A stretch of DNA of 64,000 bases from Planktosalinus sp963977065 (GCA_963977065.1 CAXBNF010000011.1:1-64000); one strand, 5' to 3'. Shown: positions 25,395 to 34,774, counted from the stretch's first letter. The notes: a model not told the origin generated them from the sequence alone. A program made the numbers and translations.

Positions 25395-25412
25395 TAACAT
25401 TTTGGTAACATT
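25395..25412 (+). promoter_or_regulatory. Probable Pho box, proximal to the phosphate permease gene
   Basis: Two identical half-sites TAACATT (25395, 25406), 11 bp apart, with spacer TTGG; a further GGTAAGC follows. It ends 50 bases before the permease ATG, the normal place for an activator site. No good TAnnTTTG follows (only GAATTTTG), as expected if an activator compensates for a weak promoter. Confidence 0.65.
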
Positions 25413-25462
25413 GGTAAGCAAAAATAATTAGAATTTTGTGGTTTAAATTTAGCTCATAATAG

Positions 25463-27727
25463 ATGAACGATATGTACTTGATTATGCTAATTGCCCTTGC
25501 GGTATTAGCAGTAGCAGATTTGGTTGTTGGTGTTGCAAATGACGCCGTCAATTTTTTAAATTCGGCTATCGGTTCTAAAGCAGTTTCCTTTAAACTCATA
25601 ATGATTGTTGCCAGTTTGGGAATTTTCTTTGGTGCAGTTTCCTCCAGTGGTATGATGGAAATAGCCCGAAGCGGTATTTTTATTCCCAGTGAGTTTTATT
25701 TTAACGAAATCATGATCATCTGTATGGCAGTTATGATTGGTGATATACTCCTTTTGGGGTTTTTCAACTCATTAGGGATGCCCACATCCACTACCGTTTC
25801 CATCATATTTAATTTGCTGGGTGCTGCCGTTGCCGTTTCTTTACTCAAAATTTACGATTCTGATGATAGCTTTTCTACTTTAGGCAATTATATTAACAGT
25901 GCAAAAGCACTTGAAATCATTGTGGGAATTCTAATGTCAGTGGGAATTGCCTTTGTGGTGGGGGCTTTTGTGCAGTATATTACCAGGTATCTGGTTAGTT
26001 TTAACTTTGAGAAGAAACCTAAGATTGTTCCGGCCCTTTTTGGAGGTGTTGGAATTACAGCTATTTTTTATTTTATTATTATCAAAGGTTTAAAGGGAAC
26101 TGCTGTATTACCGGAACAACTCACTATATGGGCAGACAGCAATATGTGGCTGTTTTTGCTTTATAATTTTATCATTTGGTCTTTGGTTTCCTTTTTGTTA
26201 AATGTTTTAATCAAATTAAATGTTTATAAGTTAATAATTGTTTTAGGAACCTTTGCACTTGCTATGGCCTTTGCCGGGAATGACCTGGTTAACTTTGTGG
26301 GTGTGCCCATTGCTGCCTTTCAAGGTTGGGAAGCATGGACTGCCTCTGGCGTTCCCGCCGATCAATATGAAATGACAGTATTATTAAACAAAGTGAGCAC
26401 ACCCATTTACCTTCTTTTAATATCAGGTTTAATTATGGTACTTACCTTGTGGTTTTCAGAAAAAGCCCAACGAGTATTGAAAACCTCTGTCGATTTATCC
26501 AGACAGGATGAGGGAAAAGAACGTTTTCAGGCCAATTTGTTATCACAGCAATTGGTGAGAATTTCCATTTTAGCAAATGCAGGAATTACAAAAATTCTTC
26601 CAAATAGAATCAACGATTCTATCGAGAAACGTTTCAAAAAAGTTGAAACCAACCCCTATGAAAAGAGAATAGACGCTCCGGCTTTTGATATGATCAGAGC
26701 TGCAGTAAACCTGATGGTGGCCAGTTTATTGATTTCATTTGCAACTTCTTTAAAATTACCTTTATCAACCACTTATGTTACTTTTATGGTTGCCATGGGA
26801 ACCTCGCTAGCTGATAGGGCTTGGGGAAGCGATAGCGCTGTTTACAGAGTTGCCGGAGTACTTAATGTTATTGGCGGATGGTTTATGACGGCAATTGCTG
26901 CATTTTTAACGGCAGCAACTTTGGCGTTTATCATTTTTACAGTGGGTGAAATTTCGTTAATCGTTTTATTTGCACTTGCAATTGTTCTTATCATAAGAAC
27001 CTATATGAAAGGTAAAAAAGCAGCAGCAGAATTTAAAGAAGATGAGCTTTTAAGAAAGGCAGAAAGCACTTCAATTCAAGGTGTGATTGATGAAAGTTCC
27101 AGCAATGTCTCTACCATTATGAAAAGAGCCGGCAAGGTTTATGCTGCAACACTTGAAGGCTTAGCTAAACAGAATGTTAAAAAACTTAAAAACGCTAAAA
27201 AATATACTGAAAAGCTTGATGAAGAAGTTGAAGAGCTTAAGGACCATATCTTTTATTACATCAAAAACCTAAAAGGCCATGATGTTGGAGCCAGTCGCTT
27301 TTATTTATTGGTGCTTGACCATCTTCAAGACATTACACAGTCATTAGAACTCATCACTAAGGCAAGCTTAAAGCATGTTAAAAACAATCATAAAGGTCTT
27401 AAGTTTAATCAAATTAAAGATTTAAAAGAGATTGAAACAGAACTGCTTGATTTATTTAATAGAACCAAAACAGATTTTGATAACAAATCACTTGATAATA
27501 TTGGTGTTATTCTAAATGAAAAGCAAAACTTGCTCAATAAGCTTACTGAGCAAATTGAAAAGCAAATCGCCAGAACAAAAGATCCTGATTCCAGCTCTAA
27601 AAACACGACGCTTTACTTTACGTTATTATTGGAAACCAAAGACCTGATCAAGTCAACTCATGAAATGCTTGAGTTATATTTTATAGAACATAAAAAAGCC
27701 AAGAAGATAGAAAGTGATTTGGTATAA
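25463..27727 (+). CDS. PiT-family inorganic phosphate permease fused to a DUF47 (PhoU-like) domain
   Basis: Cation-coupled phosphate uptake across the inner membrane. 754 residues, longer than a plain PiT (about 500). Residues 1-510 hold the duplicated PiT core with about ten membrane helices: the first signature GVANDAVNFLNSAIGSKA near residue 24 and the second GNDLVNFVGVPIAAFQGW near 275. Residues about 530-754 are soluble and helical (KKLKNAKKYTEKLDEEVEEL, FYLLVLDHLQDITQSLELI), the pattern of DUF47/PhoU-like regulators usually encoded by a separate gene beside pit. The fusion should tie the gate to its regulator. An upstream TAACATT pair suggests induction by phosphate limitation. Ends at a strong bidirectional terminator. 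Confidence 0.93.
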   Translation: MNDMYLIMLIALAVLAVADLVVGVANDAVNFLNSAIGSKAVSFKLIMIVASLGIFFGAVSSSGMMEIARSGIFIPSEFYFNEIMIICMAVMIGDILLLGFFNSLGMPTSTTVSIIFNLLGAAVAVSLLKIYDSDDSFSTLGNYINSAKALEIIVGILMSVGIAFVVGAFVQYITRYLVSFNFEKKPKIVPALFGGVGITAIFYFIIIKGLKGTAVLPEQLTIWADSNMWLFLLYNFIIWSLVSFLLNVLIKLNVYKLIIVLGTFALAMAFAGNDLVNFVGVPIAAFQGWEAWTASGVPADQYEMTVLLNKVSTPIYLLLISGLIMVLTLWFSEKAQRVLKTSVDLSRQDEGKERFQANLLSQQLVRISILANAGITKILPNRINDSIEKRFKKVETNPYEKRIDAPAFDMIRAAVNLMVASLLISFATSLKLPLSTTYVTFMVAMGTSLADRAWGSDSAVYRVAGVLNVIGGWFMTAIAAFLTAATLAFIIFTVGEISLIVLFALAIVLIIRTYMKGKKAAAEFKEDELLRKAESTSIQGVIDESSSNVSTIMKRAGKVYAATLEGLAKQNVKKLKNAKKYTEKLDEEVEELKDHIFYYIKNLKGHDVGASRFYLLVLDHLQDITQSLELITKASLKHVKNNHKGLKFNQIKDLKEIETELLDLFNRTKTDFDNKSLDNIGVILNEKQNLLNKLTEQIEKQIARTKDPDSSSKNTTLYFTLLLETKDLIKSTHEMLELYFIEHKKAKKIESDLV

Positions 27728-27746
27728 ATAAAAAAGTATTTGAAAC

Positions 27747-27776
27747 AAAAAAGAAGGGCGATGCCCTTCTTTTTTT
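27747..27776. terminator. Bidirectional terminator between the phosphate permease gene and nrdA
   Basis: A perfect 13-bp stem with core GAAGGGC (27753-27759), loop GAT, and GCCCTTC (27763-27769), flanked by an A-run and a run of seven T. Confidence 0.93.
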
Positions 27777-27796
27777 ATTAACACTCATAATACTAA

Positions 27797-30220
27797 TTAT
27801 GAACCACACATCAAACAATCGTCATCCTCTTCTGCATTTTTAGATTTAGCAAGCATTTCACGTAATTCCTGAGGTGACAGCGGCTTGTTATTTACTCCAC
27901 TGGTAGCATCTTCCAAAATCGCTTCTTTTGGATTTGGGACCTCCTTTTTAACTTCTTTATTCAATGTAAATTTGATGGCATCTACAGCCGATTTTGTTCT
28001 CAAGTAATACATACCTGTCTTCAAACCACTCTTCCACGCATAGAAATGCATAGAGGTCAATTTTGCCATGTTTGCATTTTCCATGAACAAATTAAGCGAT
28101 TGAGATTGATCAATAAAGTACCCTCTGTGACGAGACATATCAATAATGTCTTTCATACTCAATTCCCAAACTGTTTTGTAGAGTTCTTTTAAATCCTGTG
28201 GGATTTCATCGATATCTTGTATGGATCCGTTTGCACGCATCACTTCCTGCTTGAGGTCTTCATTCCATAAGCCCAGTTCTACCAGATCTTCCAGCAAATG
28301 CTTGTTGACAACAATAAATTCTCCTGATAGTACTCTTCTGGTGTAAATATTTGAAGTATAGGGTTCAAAAGCTTCATTGTTTCCAAGAATTTGAGAGGTT
28401 GAAGCGGTTGGCATCGGCGCTACCAAAAGTGAGTTTCTAACACCGTGTTTTTTAACATCCTTACGCAGTTTGCCCCAATCCCATCTTCCGCTGAGTTCTT
28501 CATCTTTTATTCCCCAGAGGTTGTGTTGAAATTCTCCCTGAGAAATGGGTGAGCCTTTGTAAGATTGGTAGGGGCCTTCTGTTTTTGCTTCTTCCATAGA
28601 GGCCGTTACAGCTGCAAAATAAAGGGTTTCAAATATTTCCTGGTTTAACTTTTTGGCTTCATCACTTGTAAACGGAAGTCTCAACAAAATAAAAGCATCT
28701 GCAAGCCCTTGAACGCCCAGCCCAATGGGTCTGTGTCGCATATTGGAGTTTTCTGCTTCTTTAACCGGATAGTAATTTCTGTCAATAACCCGGTTTAAGT
28801 TTTTGGTGACCCTTTTAGTGACCTTGAAAAGTTCTTTGTGGTCAAATGCTCCATTTTTGATAAACATAGGCAAGGCTATGGATGCCAGGTTACACACCGC
28901 AATCTCATCTGCTGAGGTATATTCCATAATCTCTGTACAAAGATTTGAGGAGCGTATGGTACCCAGGTTTTTCTGATTTGATTTTCGGTTTGCAGCATCT
29001 TTATAGAGCATATATGGAGTGCCGGTTTCTATTTGAGATTCCAGGATTTTTTCCCAAAGTTCTCTTGCTCTGATCGTTTTTCGGCCTTTCCCTGCTTCTT
29101 CATAAGCAAGATACTTGGCATCAAATTCTTCACTGTGGCAGTCATAAAGACCGGGGCATTCATTTGGACACATCAAAGTCCAGCTCCCATCCTCCTGTAC
29201 ACGTTTCATAAATAAATCTGGTATCCACATGGCATAAAACAAATCGCGTGCTCGCATTTCTTCTTTACCGTGATTTTTCTTCAGGTCAAGAAAGTCAAAA
29301 ATATCTGCGTGCCAAGGTTCTACATAAATAGCAAAAGAGCCTTTACGCTTTCCTCCTCCTTGATCTACATAGCGGGCAGTATCGTTAAAGACACGTAACA
29401 TAGGAACGATACCGTTTGAAGTACCATTTGTTCCGGCGATGTAGGAGCCTGTTGCTCTTATATTGTGAATAGAAAGTCCTATTCCTCCTGCAGATTGCGA
29501 AATTTTTGCGGTATTCTTCAGTGTATCATAAATTCCGTCAATACTGTCGTCTTTCATTGCGAGAAGAAAACAAGATGACATTTGTGGTTTGGGTGTTCCT
29601 GAGTTGAATAGCGTGGGTGTAGCGTGAGTAAAGTATTTTTTGGACATCAACTCATAGGTTTCTTTTGCTGCTTCCAAATCATTGAGGTGAATCCCTATAG
29701 ATACACGCATCAACATATGCTGGGGACGCTCAGCTACATTTCCGTTTATTTTCAGCAAATAAGAACGCTCTAGAGTTTTAAAGCCAAAGTAATCGTAGTT
29801 AAAATCACGGTTGTATATGATCGCAGAATTGAGTTCATCAGCATTTTTTTGAATGACTTCATACACCTCGTCACTTACCATGGGGGCTTTTTTTCCGGTT
29901 CTTGGGTTGACATATTTATAAAGGTCTTCCATCACTTCAGAAAAAGATTTCTTGGTGTTTTTATGCAGGTTTGACACCGAGATGCGTGCTGCCAGTTTTG
30001 CATAATCAGGGTGTGAAATGGTGAGTGTTGCTGCGACTTCTGCTGCAAGGTTATCGAGTTCTGAGGTGGTTACACCATCATAAAGGCCTTCTATGACACG
30101 CATAGCCACTTTAACAGGGTCAACGTGGTCATTTAACCCATAACACATTTTTTTGATTCGCGATGTGATTTTATCAAACATCACGGGCTCTTTTCTGCCG
30201 TCTCTTTTTACTACATACAT
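27797..30220 (-). CDS. nrdA: Class Ia ribonucleoside-diphosphate reductase, alpha (large) subunit
   Basis: Catalytic subunit that reduces ribonucleoside diphosphates. 807 residues. The N-terminal ATP-cone (about 1-90, MYVVKRDGRKEPVMFDKITS) gives dATP control. The active-site half includes PQMSSCFLLAMKDDSIDGIY (first Cys of the redox pair), the loop SQSAGGIGLSIHNIRA, NLCTEIMEYT (thiyl-radical Cys), and the LVAPMPTASTSQILGNNE barrel strand. The flexible C-terminal tail DDCLMCGS carries the two Cys that are re-reduced by thioredoxin. It follows nrdB after 113 bases, so the order is nrdB-nrdA, reversed from E. coli. Confidence 0.97.
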   Translation of the reverse strand: MYVVKRDGRKEPVMFDKITSRIKKMCYGLNDHVDPVKVAMRVIEGLYDGVTTSELDNLAAEVAATLTISHPDYAKLAARISVSNLHKNTKKSFSEVMEDLYKYVNPRTGKKAPMVSDEVYEVIQKNADELNSAIIYNRDFNYDYFGFKTLERSYLLKINGNVAERPQHMLMRVSIGIHLNDLEAAKETYELMSKKYFTHATPTLFNSGTPKPQMSSCFLLAMKDDSIDGIYDTLKNTAKISQSAGGIGLSIHNIRATGSYIAGTNGTSNGIVPMLRVFNDTARYVDQGGGKRKGSFAIYVEPWHADIFDFLDLKKNHGKEEMRARDLFYAMWIPDLFMKRVQEDGSWTLMCPNECPGLYDCHSEEFDAKYLAYEEAGKGRKTIRARELWEKILESQIETGTPYMLYKDAANRKSNQKNLGTIRSSNLCTEIMEYTSADEIAVCNLASIALPMFIKNGAFDHKELFKVTKRVTKNLNRVIDRNYYPVKEAENSNMRHRPIGLGVQGLADAFILLRLPFTSDEAKKLNQEIFETLYFAAVTASMEEAKTEGPYQSYKGSPISQGEFQHNLWGIKDEELSGRWDWGKLRKDVKKHGVRNSLLVAPMPTASTSQILGNNEAFEPYTSNIYTRRVLSGEFIVVNKHLLEDLVELGLWNEDLKQEVMRANGSIQDIDEIPQDLKELYKTVWELSMKDIIDMSRHRGYFIDQSQSLNLFMENANMAKLTSMHFYAWKSGLKTGMYYLRTKSAVDAIKFTLNKEVKKEVPNPKEAILEDATSGVNNKPLSPQELREMLAKSKNAEEDDDCLMCGS

Positions 30221-30333
30221 ACGCTTTACTTTTTTGTTGGGAGGTTAGATATTTGAGAAAACAATGCTTATGCGCCTTAACAGAGCACATTATTTTCTTT
30301 TTGGTAAATTATATTTTTAAACCTTTTTAGCTT

Positions 30334-31311
30334 CTAAAAGTCTTCGTCAAAGCTAATTTTATTGGTTTCTTTGTCTTTGTTTGTAACCCCTGCTTTTTGA
30401 TATTCAGAAACACGTTTTTCAAAGAAGTTTGTTTTTCCTTGAAGCGAAATCATATCCATAAAATCAAATGGGTTTGTAACATTATACTCTTTTTCACATT
30501 CCAGTTCGACAAGCAGTCTGTCTGTCACAAACTCGAGATATTGTGTCATAAGTTTTGCGTTCATCCCAATGAGGCTAGCTGGAAGTGACTCAGTAATAAA
30601 CTCACGTTCAATGTTCAAGGCATCTATAATAATTTCACGAATGCGTTCTTTTGAAACCTTATTTTTGAGATGGTGGTTGTGAAGGTGAACCGCAAAATCA
30701 CAGTGTACGCCTTCGTCACGGGAAATCAATTCATTTGAAAAAGTAAGTCCCGGCATCAAACCACGTTTTTTCAGCCAGAAAATAGAGCAAAATGCACCTG
30801 AGAAGAAGATTCCTTCCACTGCTGCAAAAGCAATGAGCCTTTCAGCAAAAGAATCTGATTCAATCCATTTTAAAGCCCAATCTGCTTTCTTCTTAATGGC
30901 CGGAAAGTTTTCAATGGCATTAAAGAGTCTGTCTTTTTCGACTTCATCTTTTACATAGGTGTCAATTAAAAGAGAGTACGTTTCTGAATGGATGTTTTCC
31001 ATCATAATCTGAAAGCCATAGAAAAATTTGGCCTCCGGATACTGTACTTCGTTCACAAAGTTTTCAGCGAGATTTTCATTGACAATTCCATCTGATGCAG
31101 CAAAAAATGCCAAAATATGTTTTATGAAGTAGCGTTCATCGTCATTCAGTTTGTTTACCCAGTCTGTCATATCCTGATGAAGGTCAATTTCTTCTGCGGT
31201 CCAGAAACTGGCTTCACTTTTTTTATACCATTCCCAAATGTCGTGATGTTGAATGGGAAAGATTACAAATCGTCCGGGGTTGTCTGTTAAAATGGGCTCT
31301 GCTACATTCAT
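30334..31311 (-). CDS. nrdB: Class Ia ribonucleoside-diphosphate reductase, beta (small) subunit
   Basis: Di-iron protein that houses the tyrosyl radical. 325 residues. Iron ligands are visible in the helices WTAEEIDLHQDM, and IMMENIHSETYSLLIDTY with the radical Tyr in SETYSL. Later ligands are in AAVEGIFFSGAF and ELISRDEGVHCDFAVHLHNH. The HSETYSLLID form resembles eukaryotic-type R2 (HSEMYSLLID) more than E. coli NrdB. The C-terminus (ETNKISFDEDF) is the acidic/aromatic tail that docks onto NrdA. First gene of the nrd unit; the promoter must lie in the 360 bases upstream. Confidence 0.97.
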   Translation of the reverse strand: MNVAEPILTDNPGRFVIFPIQHHDIWEWYKKSEASFWTAEEIDLHQDMTDWVNKLNDDERYFIKHILAFFAASDGIVNENLAENFVNEVQYPEAKFFYGFQIMMENIHSETYSLLIDTYVKDEVEKDRLFNAIENFPAIKKKADWALKWIESDSFAERLIAFAAVEGIFFSGAFCSIFWLKKRGLMPGLTFSNELISRDEGVHCDFAVHLHNHHLKNKVSKERIREIIIDALNIEREFITESLPASLIGMNAKLMTQYLEFVTDRLLVELECEKEYNVTNPFDFMDMISLQGKTNFFEKRVSEYQKAGVTNKDKETNKISFDEDF

Positions 31312-31619
31312 AATTTCTTTTCGGTTTTAATAATTTTACGTGTTTTTATTACTTCGTGTCGGGACTAACAAATATGGAAAATCACTATTGATTTTGAAAG
31401 AATATTTAATAAACGTTGTCAACAAAGTTTTCAACATATCAACAAACAGGCGTTCATGAGATTATGTTAAAATCGAGTTGTAATATGTTGATTATGATTT
31501 ATTTAAAATTTATTTATTGGCCTTATCAACACTATTCATGGCAATGGTGTGAAGCCTTGCTGCACGGGTGAATCGCCCAAATTTTGATTAAAAAAAGTAG
31601 TGGAAAATGAGTGTGAAAA
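31312..31619 (-). other. nrdB upstream region without genes
   Basis: Between nrdB and the terminator at 31620-31648 I see no gene or RNA. The word TCAACA occurs four times on the plus strand (31419, 31431, 31439, 31526), the last within TTATCAACA, one base from the E. coli DnaA 9-mer. On the minus strand CATATTTG (31376-31369 region) is one base off the -7 consensus. I do not find an NrdR-type 16-bp palindrome. Confidence 0.4.
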
Positions 31620-31648
31620 AAATAAAAAAGTCGCCATAAAGGCGACTT
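31620..31648 (-). terminator. Terminator of the lipoprotein/VWA gene cluster
   Basis: On the minus strand a perfect 8-bp stem AAGTCGCC / GGCGACTT (31648-31641, 31635-31628) with a 5-base loop is followed by TTTTATTTTTTT. It lies 23 bases beyond the last cluster gene and is the first convincing terminator after 42247. Confidence 0.9.
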
Positions 31649-31671
31649 AATATATGGTTAAATTATTGGAA

Positions 31672-32274
31672 TTATGCTAGATCATCTGCATTCATTTCGT
31701 CTATTAAGTCCCACAATTCATCCATTTCCATATTTGTACCAGTGGCTTTTATATAGAAACGATTGTCTTGCATGAATTGAATAACAGATTGGTTTCTTCT
31801 TTTGTCATATTCTTCTATGGCTTTTACCCCATTTTTTTTGACTGTTTTTCTGGTTTTACTTTCTGTTTCTTCTTCAAAATCCATAGAGAAGGCCATTCTT
31901 AGTCCTGCTGTAGAAAGCGCTCCCATCTCACCGGCACCATCGATGACTTCCACTTTAAAAGAGCGGCTTTTATCTTCTTCTGCATAGGTGGCTTCAACAG
32001 AGGCAATATTCATCATTCCCATGGCTCCTGTTTTGAAGGCGGTGCGCTTCATGCCGTCAACATCTTCTGGCAGCCAGGCCTTCATTTCATCATTAGTTAA
32101 AGGTGTGGCTTCAGAAAGTTCTTTGATGTCATCCTGCATTTTTGTGGATTCTTTAATCACATTTTGGGTGTTGGATACATTGTCTTTAACTTCTTTTGCT
32201 TTTTTAACTACGGGATTGTCTTTACAGGAAGCAAAAAGAAGACAAACAATAAAGAGTTTTACTATGTTTTTCAT
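31672..32274 (-). CDS. Lipoprotein of the four-member paralogous family (copy A)
   Basis: 200-residue envelope lipoprotein of unknown function. Signal MKNIVKLFIVCLLFASC (Cys17), then a charged helical linker (18-58). The globular part has the landmarks shared by the copies at 37885, 38511 and 40042: WLPEDVDG (67-74), a strand ending IDGAG (111-115), KKNGVKA (146-152), IQFMQDNRFYI (165-175) and a C-terminal helix with DELWDLIDEM (185-194). It is the best-preserved copy and last gene of the cluster, set apart by 104 bases from the previous gene, with a terminator right after. It might have its own promoter, though I find no TAnnTTTG there. Confidence 0.82.
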   Translation of the reverse strand: MKNIVKLFIVCLLFASCKDNPVVKKAKEVKDNVSNTQNVIKESTKMQDDIKELSEATPLTNDEMKAWLPEDVDGMKRTAFKTGAMGMMNIASVEATYAEEDKSRSFKVEVIDGAGEMGALSTAGLRMAFSMDFEEETESKTRKTVKKNGVKAIEEYDKRRNQSVIQFMQDNRFYIKATGTNMEMDELWDLIDEMNADDLA

Positions 32275-32378
32275 GGTCTTATTAAGTTTAAATGAATCAC
32301 TAAAGTATTAAATATATATTGGTTTTAAAAATATTGAAACGTTTAATTGTCCTTTATGGAACAAGAGCTTCTAATCTA

Positions 32379-33032
32379 TTATTCATATAAATTAATTTTG
32401 TAATAGTTATTTTTTCCGGGGTATCCTTCTTTAATAACAATGGTGGTTTCTGCAATGACTTTTCTGTGTTCACCCATTAATCTTAATTGCCAAGTTCCTT
32501 TAGGCAACATGATTTCATAGCTGTCTGTTTTAACTTCAGAATTTAAACGAAGGATGCCATCTTGAAAAGCAGCCAGGCTATAAGTTGCAGGTTGTAGCTT
32601 TTTTTTCTTATCATAATGATGCACAATGGTTTTGTAAAAATACTTGAGCTGGGGTTTGGTTGCACTTTTTTTAGTGCCCGTCCAGTCTTTCTTTTGATTC
32701 ACTTCACCACGCCATTGCCACTGTCCATAAAGATTATTTTTTACAGGTATTTTAAAACCGAACATTCCCTTTTTTCCAACATTATAGTTTTCAAAAGTTC
32801 CTGAAAACCAATAGGTCCCATCAGCTTTTTTTTCAATTCCACCATATAACACTCCCACATTGTGATAATCACCATAAATGGAGTTGTTGTGTTTTGCTAC
32901 AATTCTTAGCTCGCCAAAACTGGTATTCCATGTGCCTTCAAAATGATGACTTCTATCAATGGCTTGTGAGAAAGTGCTAAGCCCTGAAAACATAATATAG
33001 AGCACTGAAATTGTTATTGAAATTGTTTTCAT
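32379..33032 (-). CDS. Secreted beta-rich protein of unknown function
   Basis: 217 residues with the signal peptide MKTISITISVLYIMFSGLSTFSQ. The first half (HHFEGTWNTSFGELRIVAKHNNSI and YGDYHNVGVLYGGIEKK, GTYWFSGTFENYN, YGQWQWRGE) is built of Trp/Gly-rich strands, like a small lipocalin- or avidin-like barrel. The second half (KGTWQLRLMGEHRKVIAETTIVIKEGYPGKNNYY) reads as another sandwich. No catalytic motif seen. It begins 5 bases after the T9SS-sorted gene and so belongs to the operon. I do not recognise the family. Confidence 0.78.
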   Translation of the reverse strand: MKTISITISVLYIMFSGLSTFSQAIDRSHHFEGTWNTSFGELRIVAKHNNSIYGDYHNVGVLYGGIEKKADGTYWFSGTFENYNVGKKGMFGFKIPVKNNLYGQWQWRGEVNQKKDWTGTKKSATKPQLKYFYKTIVHHYDKKKKLQPATYSLAAFQDGILRLNSEVKTDSYEIMLPKGTWQLRLMGEHRKVIAETTIVIKEGYPGKNNYYKINLYE

Positions 33033-33037
33033 TGGTT

Positions 33038-34774
33038 TTAGTTTTTAATTATTTTCTTGGTTATTACGTTTTGGCCTATTTCTATTTGAATGAAATACAC
33101 TCCCGTGTTTAAATGTGAAACATCCAGTGTGGTGTTCATGTCATTGATTGACTTTGTTGAAATGGACATTTGTCCTAATTGATTGTAAATAGTGATTGCA
33201 TTGATTTTCTCTTTTGTTGATATGTGAAGTTGCTCATTTACCGGGTTTGGGTAAATCGTCACTTGAGTCTTATCAAAACGCTCTGTATTTAACAACTCTG
33301 TTTCGGCATCAAAATAAAGACCTCTGCCAAAAGCTCCGGAGGTGCCCGAGAAAGCTACACAAGGCAATCCATCAAGGGTTTCTGCGACAGCGGTAGCGTT
33401 ATCTACCCAAATATTATTACCACTGTCAGATACCTCAGCTCCCACCGCACCTATTTTTTGAACATACACAATGTTGTTCAATCCGTTAACATCAACACCA
33501 ACAGAAAATGAAAAATTTGTTTCTCCACCTTGTTTTTTAATCCAAAGGTCTGGCAATCTAAACTCAAAATCTGTCAATCCTTCCAATACCGGAGTGGGAT
33601 TAAATGAAATATTGTTTTCAATAGCGTAAGAAGCCAGATAATTTTGACCCAAATATTGAGTATTTGTAAAAATGAATACACGATCATTTGGTGCAGCAGT
33701 TCTTTCAGCTATTATTGATGCTTCCCGGGTGTTAAAATCGGGGTCGGTTTCAATTTCAATTCTGGGGCTCCAGGATGCCGGGTCATTGTAGTTGTTGTTA
33801 GCATTATAATATAAAAAATTTATAGATTGACCGCGGTGTGATGTGTAAATCGAACCGTTATGTCCATAAGCAACACTTATATCAACGCTGCAGCTATTTT
33901 GTACTGTGACCTCATCTACCCAATTAAACCCATAAGTGCCATTTGTTGTTCTGGCACTGTAAAGTCTATGGCATCCCCCGTTTAGTTTATCATAAACTGC
34001 AAAAACCCTTTGTAAATCTGTATTTGAATTATAGTTTCTGTCCACATCAAAATAATTTACATTTGTTGCAATAGCAGTTGCTTCAAAACTATTGTCTTCA
34101 AGCCCCCATTTTAGCATTTGAAAATTGTTTGTTTCTGTTAAAAAATAAACATTAATATAGTTCCAAGCAGATCCGGGTCCATCAATAGAAATCATTTTGG
34201 CACGTGTAACAGGTGCGGTTATATTTGCCGTTTTCCAAAGCTGAAAGGTGTTTCCGCCATCGAGAGAACGGTGCACATAGATAACATCAAAAGGCCCTCC
34301 AAAAGCAATGTCATTTTTATAATGAGAAATGTAAATATGCCCTTGGTGAGTCACTTCCATGTCAATTCCTCCATCAACCCAATCATCAAGAAGAAGATTA
34401 TCCGTACCCCAATCTCTTGTTGGCGCAGGTTCTTCTCGTTGTTTAATTTCAGTGGGAATAAAAGCACCGTTTATATGAATGTTTTCTTCAATTTCGGGTA
34501 ATTTGCCGCCATTGTCAACAGGTTTAAATAATGAGGCAATTTCAGGATTTACTTCCATCCAAGCATTTTTGATTGATAGCCTGTTTAATTCCATTTCTTG
34601 AACAGTGGTTTGAGGATTTTCCTGCAATTGTTTCGCTTCCTCGTATAAAGCTTCTAAAAGTGGCGTTTTTTGAACACTTGATGGCTCAATACCGTTTGGG
34701 ATTTCTGTATCAATGTTTTGAGCCTGACTCAATAACCCGATAGTTAAACAAGAAATTAGAACAAGTTTTTTCAT
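33038..34774 (-). CDS. T9SS-sorted BNR/sialidase-like propeller protein
   Basis: 578-residue protein exported by Sec and then by the type IX system. Signal MKKLVLISCLTIGLLSQAQ. The middle has propeller text with an Asp-box-like turn, HRSLDGGNTFQLWKT, followed by blades around NSCSVDISVAYGHNGSIYTS and YLGQNYLASYAIE. No sialidase catalytic Arg triad or RIP motif is apparent, so a binding role is likelier than an enzyme. The C-terminal 75 residues are a type A sorting domain (VTIYPNPVNEQLHIS ... TGVYFIQIEIG). Thirty-nine bases after the VWA lipoprotein gene. The only cluster member clearly bound for the cell surface. Confidence 0.86.
   Translation of the reverse strand: MKKLVLISCLTIGLLSQAQNIDTEIPNGIEPSSVQKTPLLEALYEEAKQLQENPQTTVQEMELNRLSIKNAWMEVNPEIASLFKPVDNGGKLPEIEENIHINGAFIPTEIKQREEPAPTRDWGTDNLLLDDWVDGGIDMEVTHQGHIYISHYKNDIAFGGPFDVIYVHRSLDGGNTFQLWKTANITAPVTRAKMISIDGPGSAWNYINVYFLTETNNFQMLKWGLEDNSFEATAIATNVNYFDVDRNYNSNTDLQRVFAVYDKLNGGCHRLYSARTTNGTYGFNWVDEVTVQNSCSVDISVAYGHNGSIYTSHRGQSINFLYYNANNNYNDPASWSPRIEIETDPDFNTREASIIAERTAAPNDRVFIFTNTQYLGQNYLASYAIENNISFNPTPVLEGLTDFEFRLPDLWIKKQGGETNFSFSVGVDVNGLNNIVYVQKIGAVGAEVSDSGNNIWVDNATAVAETLDGLPCVAFSGTSGAFGRGLYFDAETELLNTERFDKTQVTIYPNPVNEQLHISTKEKINAITIYNQLGQMSISTKSINDMNTTLDVSHLNTGVYFIQIEIGQNVITKKIIKN

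Noticed and set aside
31523..31531. DnaA box / replication origin near nrdB
   Set aside because: Only one near-match (TTATCAACA), no cluster of true boxes, no dnaA, dnaN or gidA nearby.
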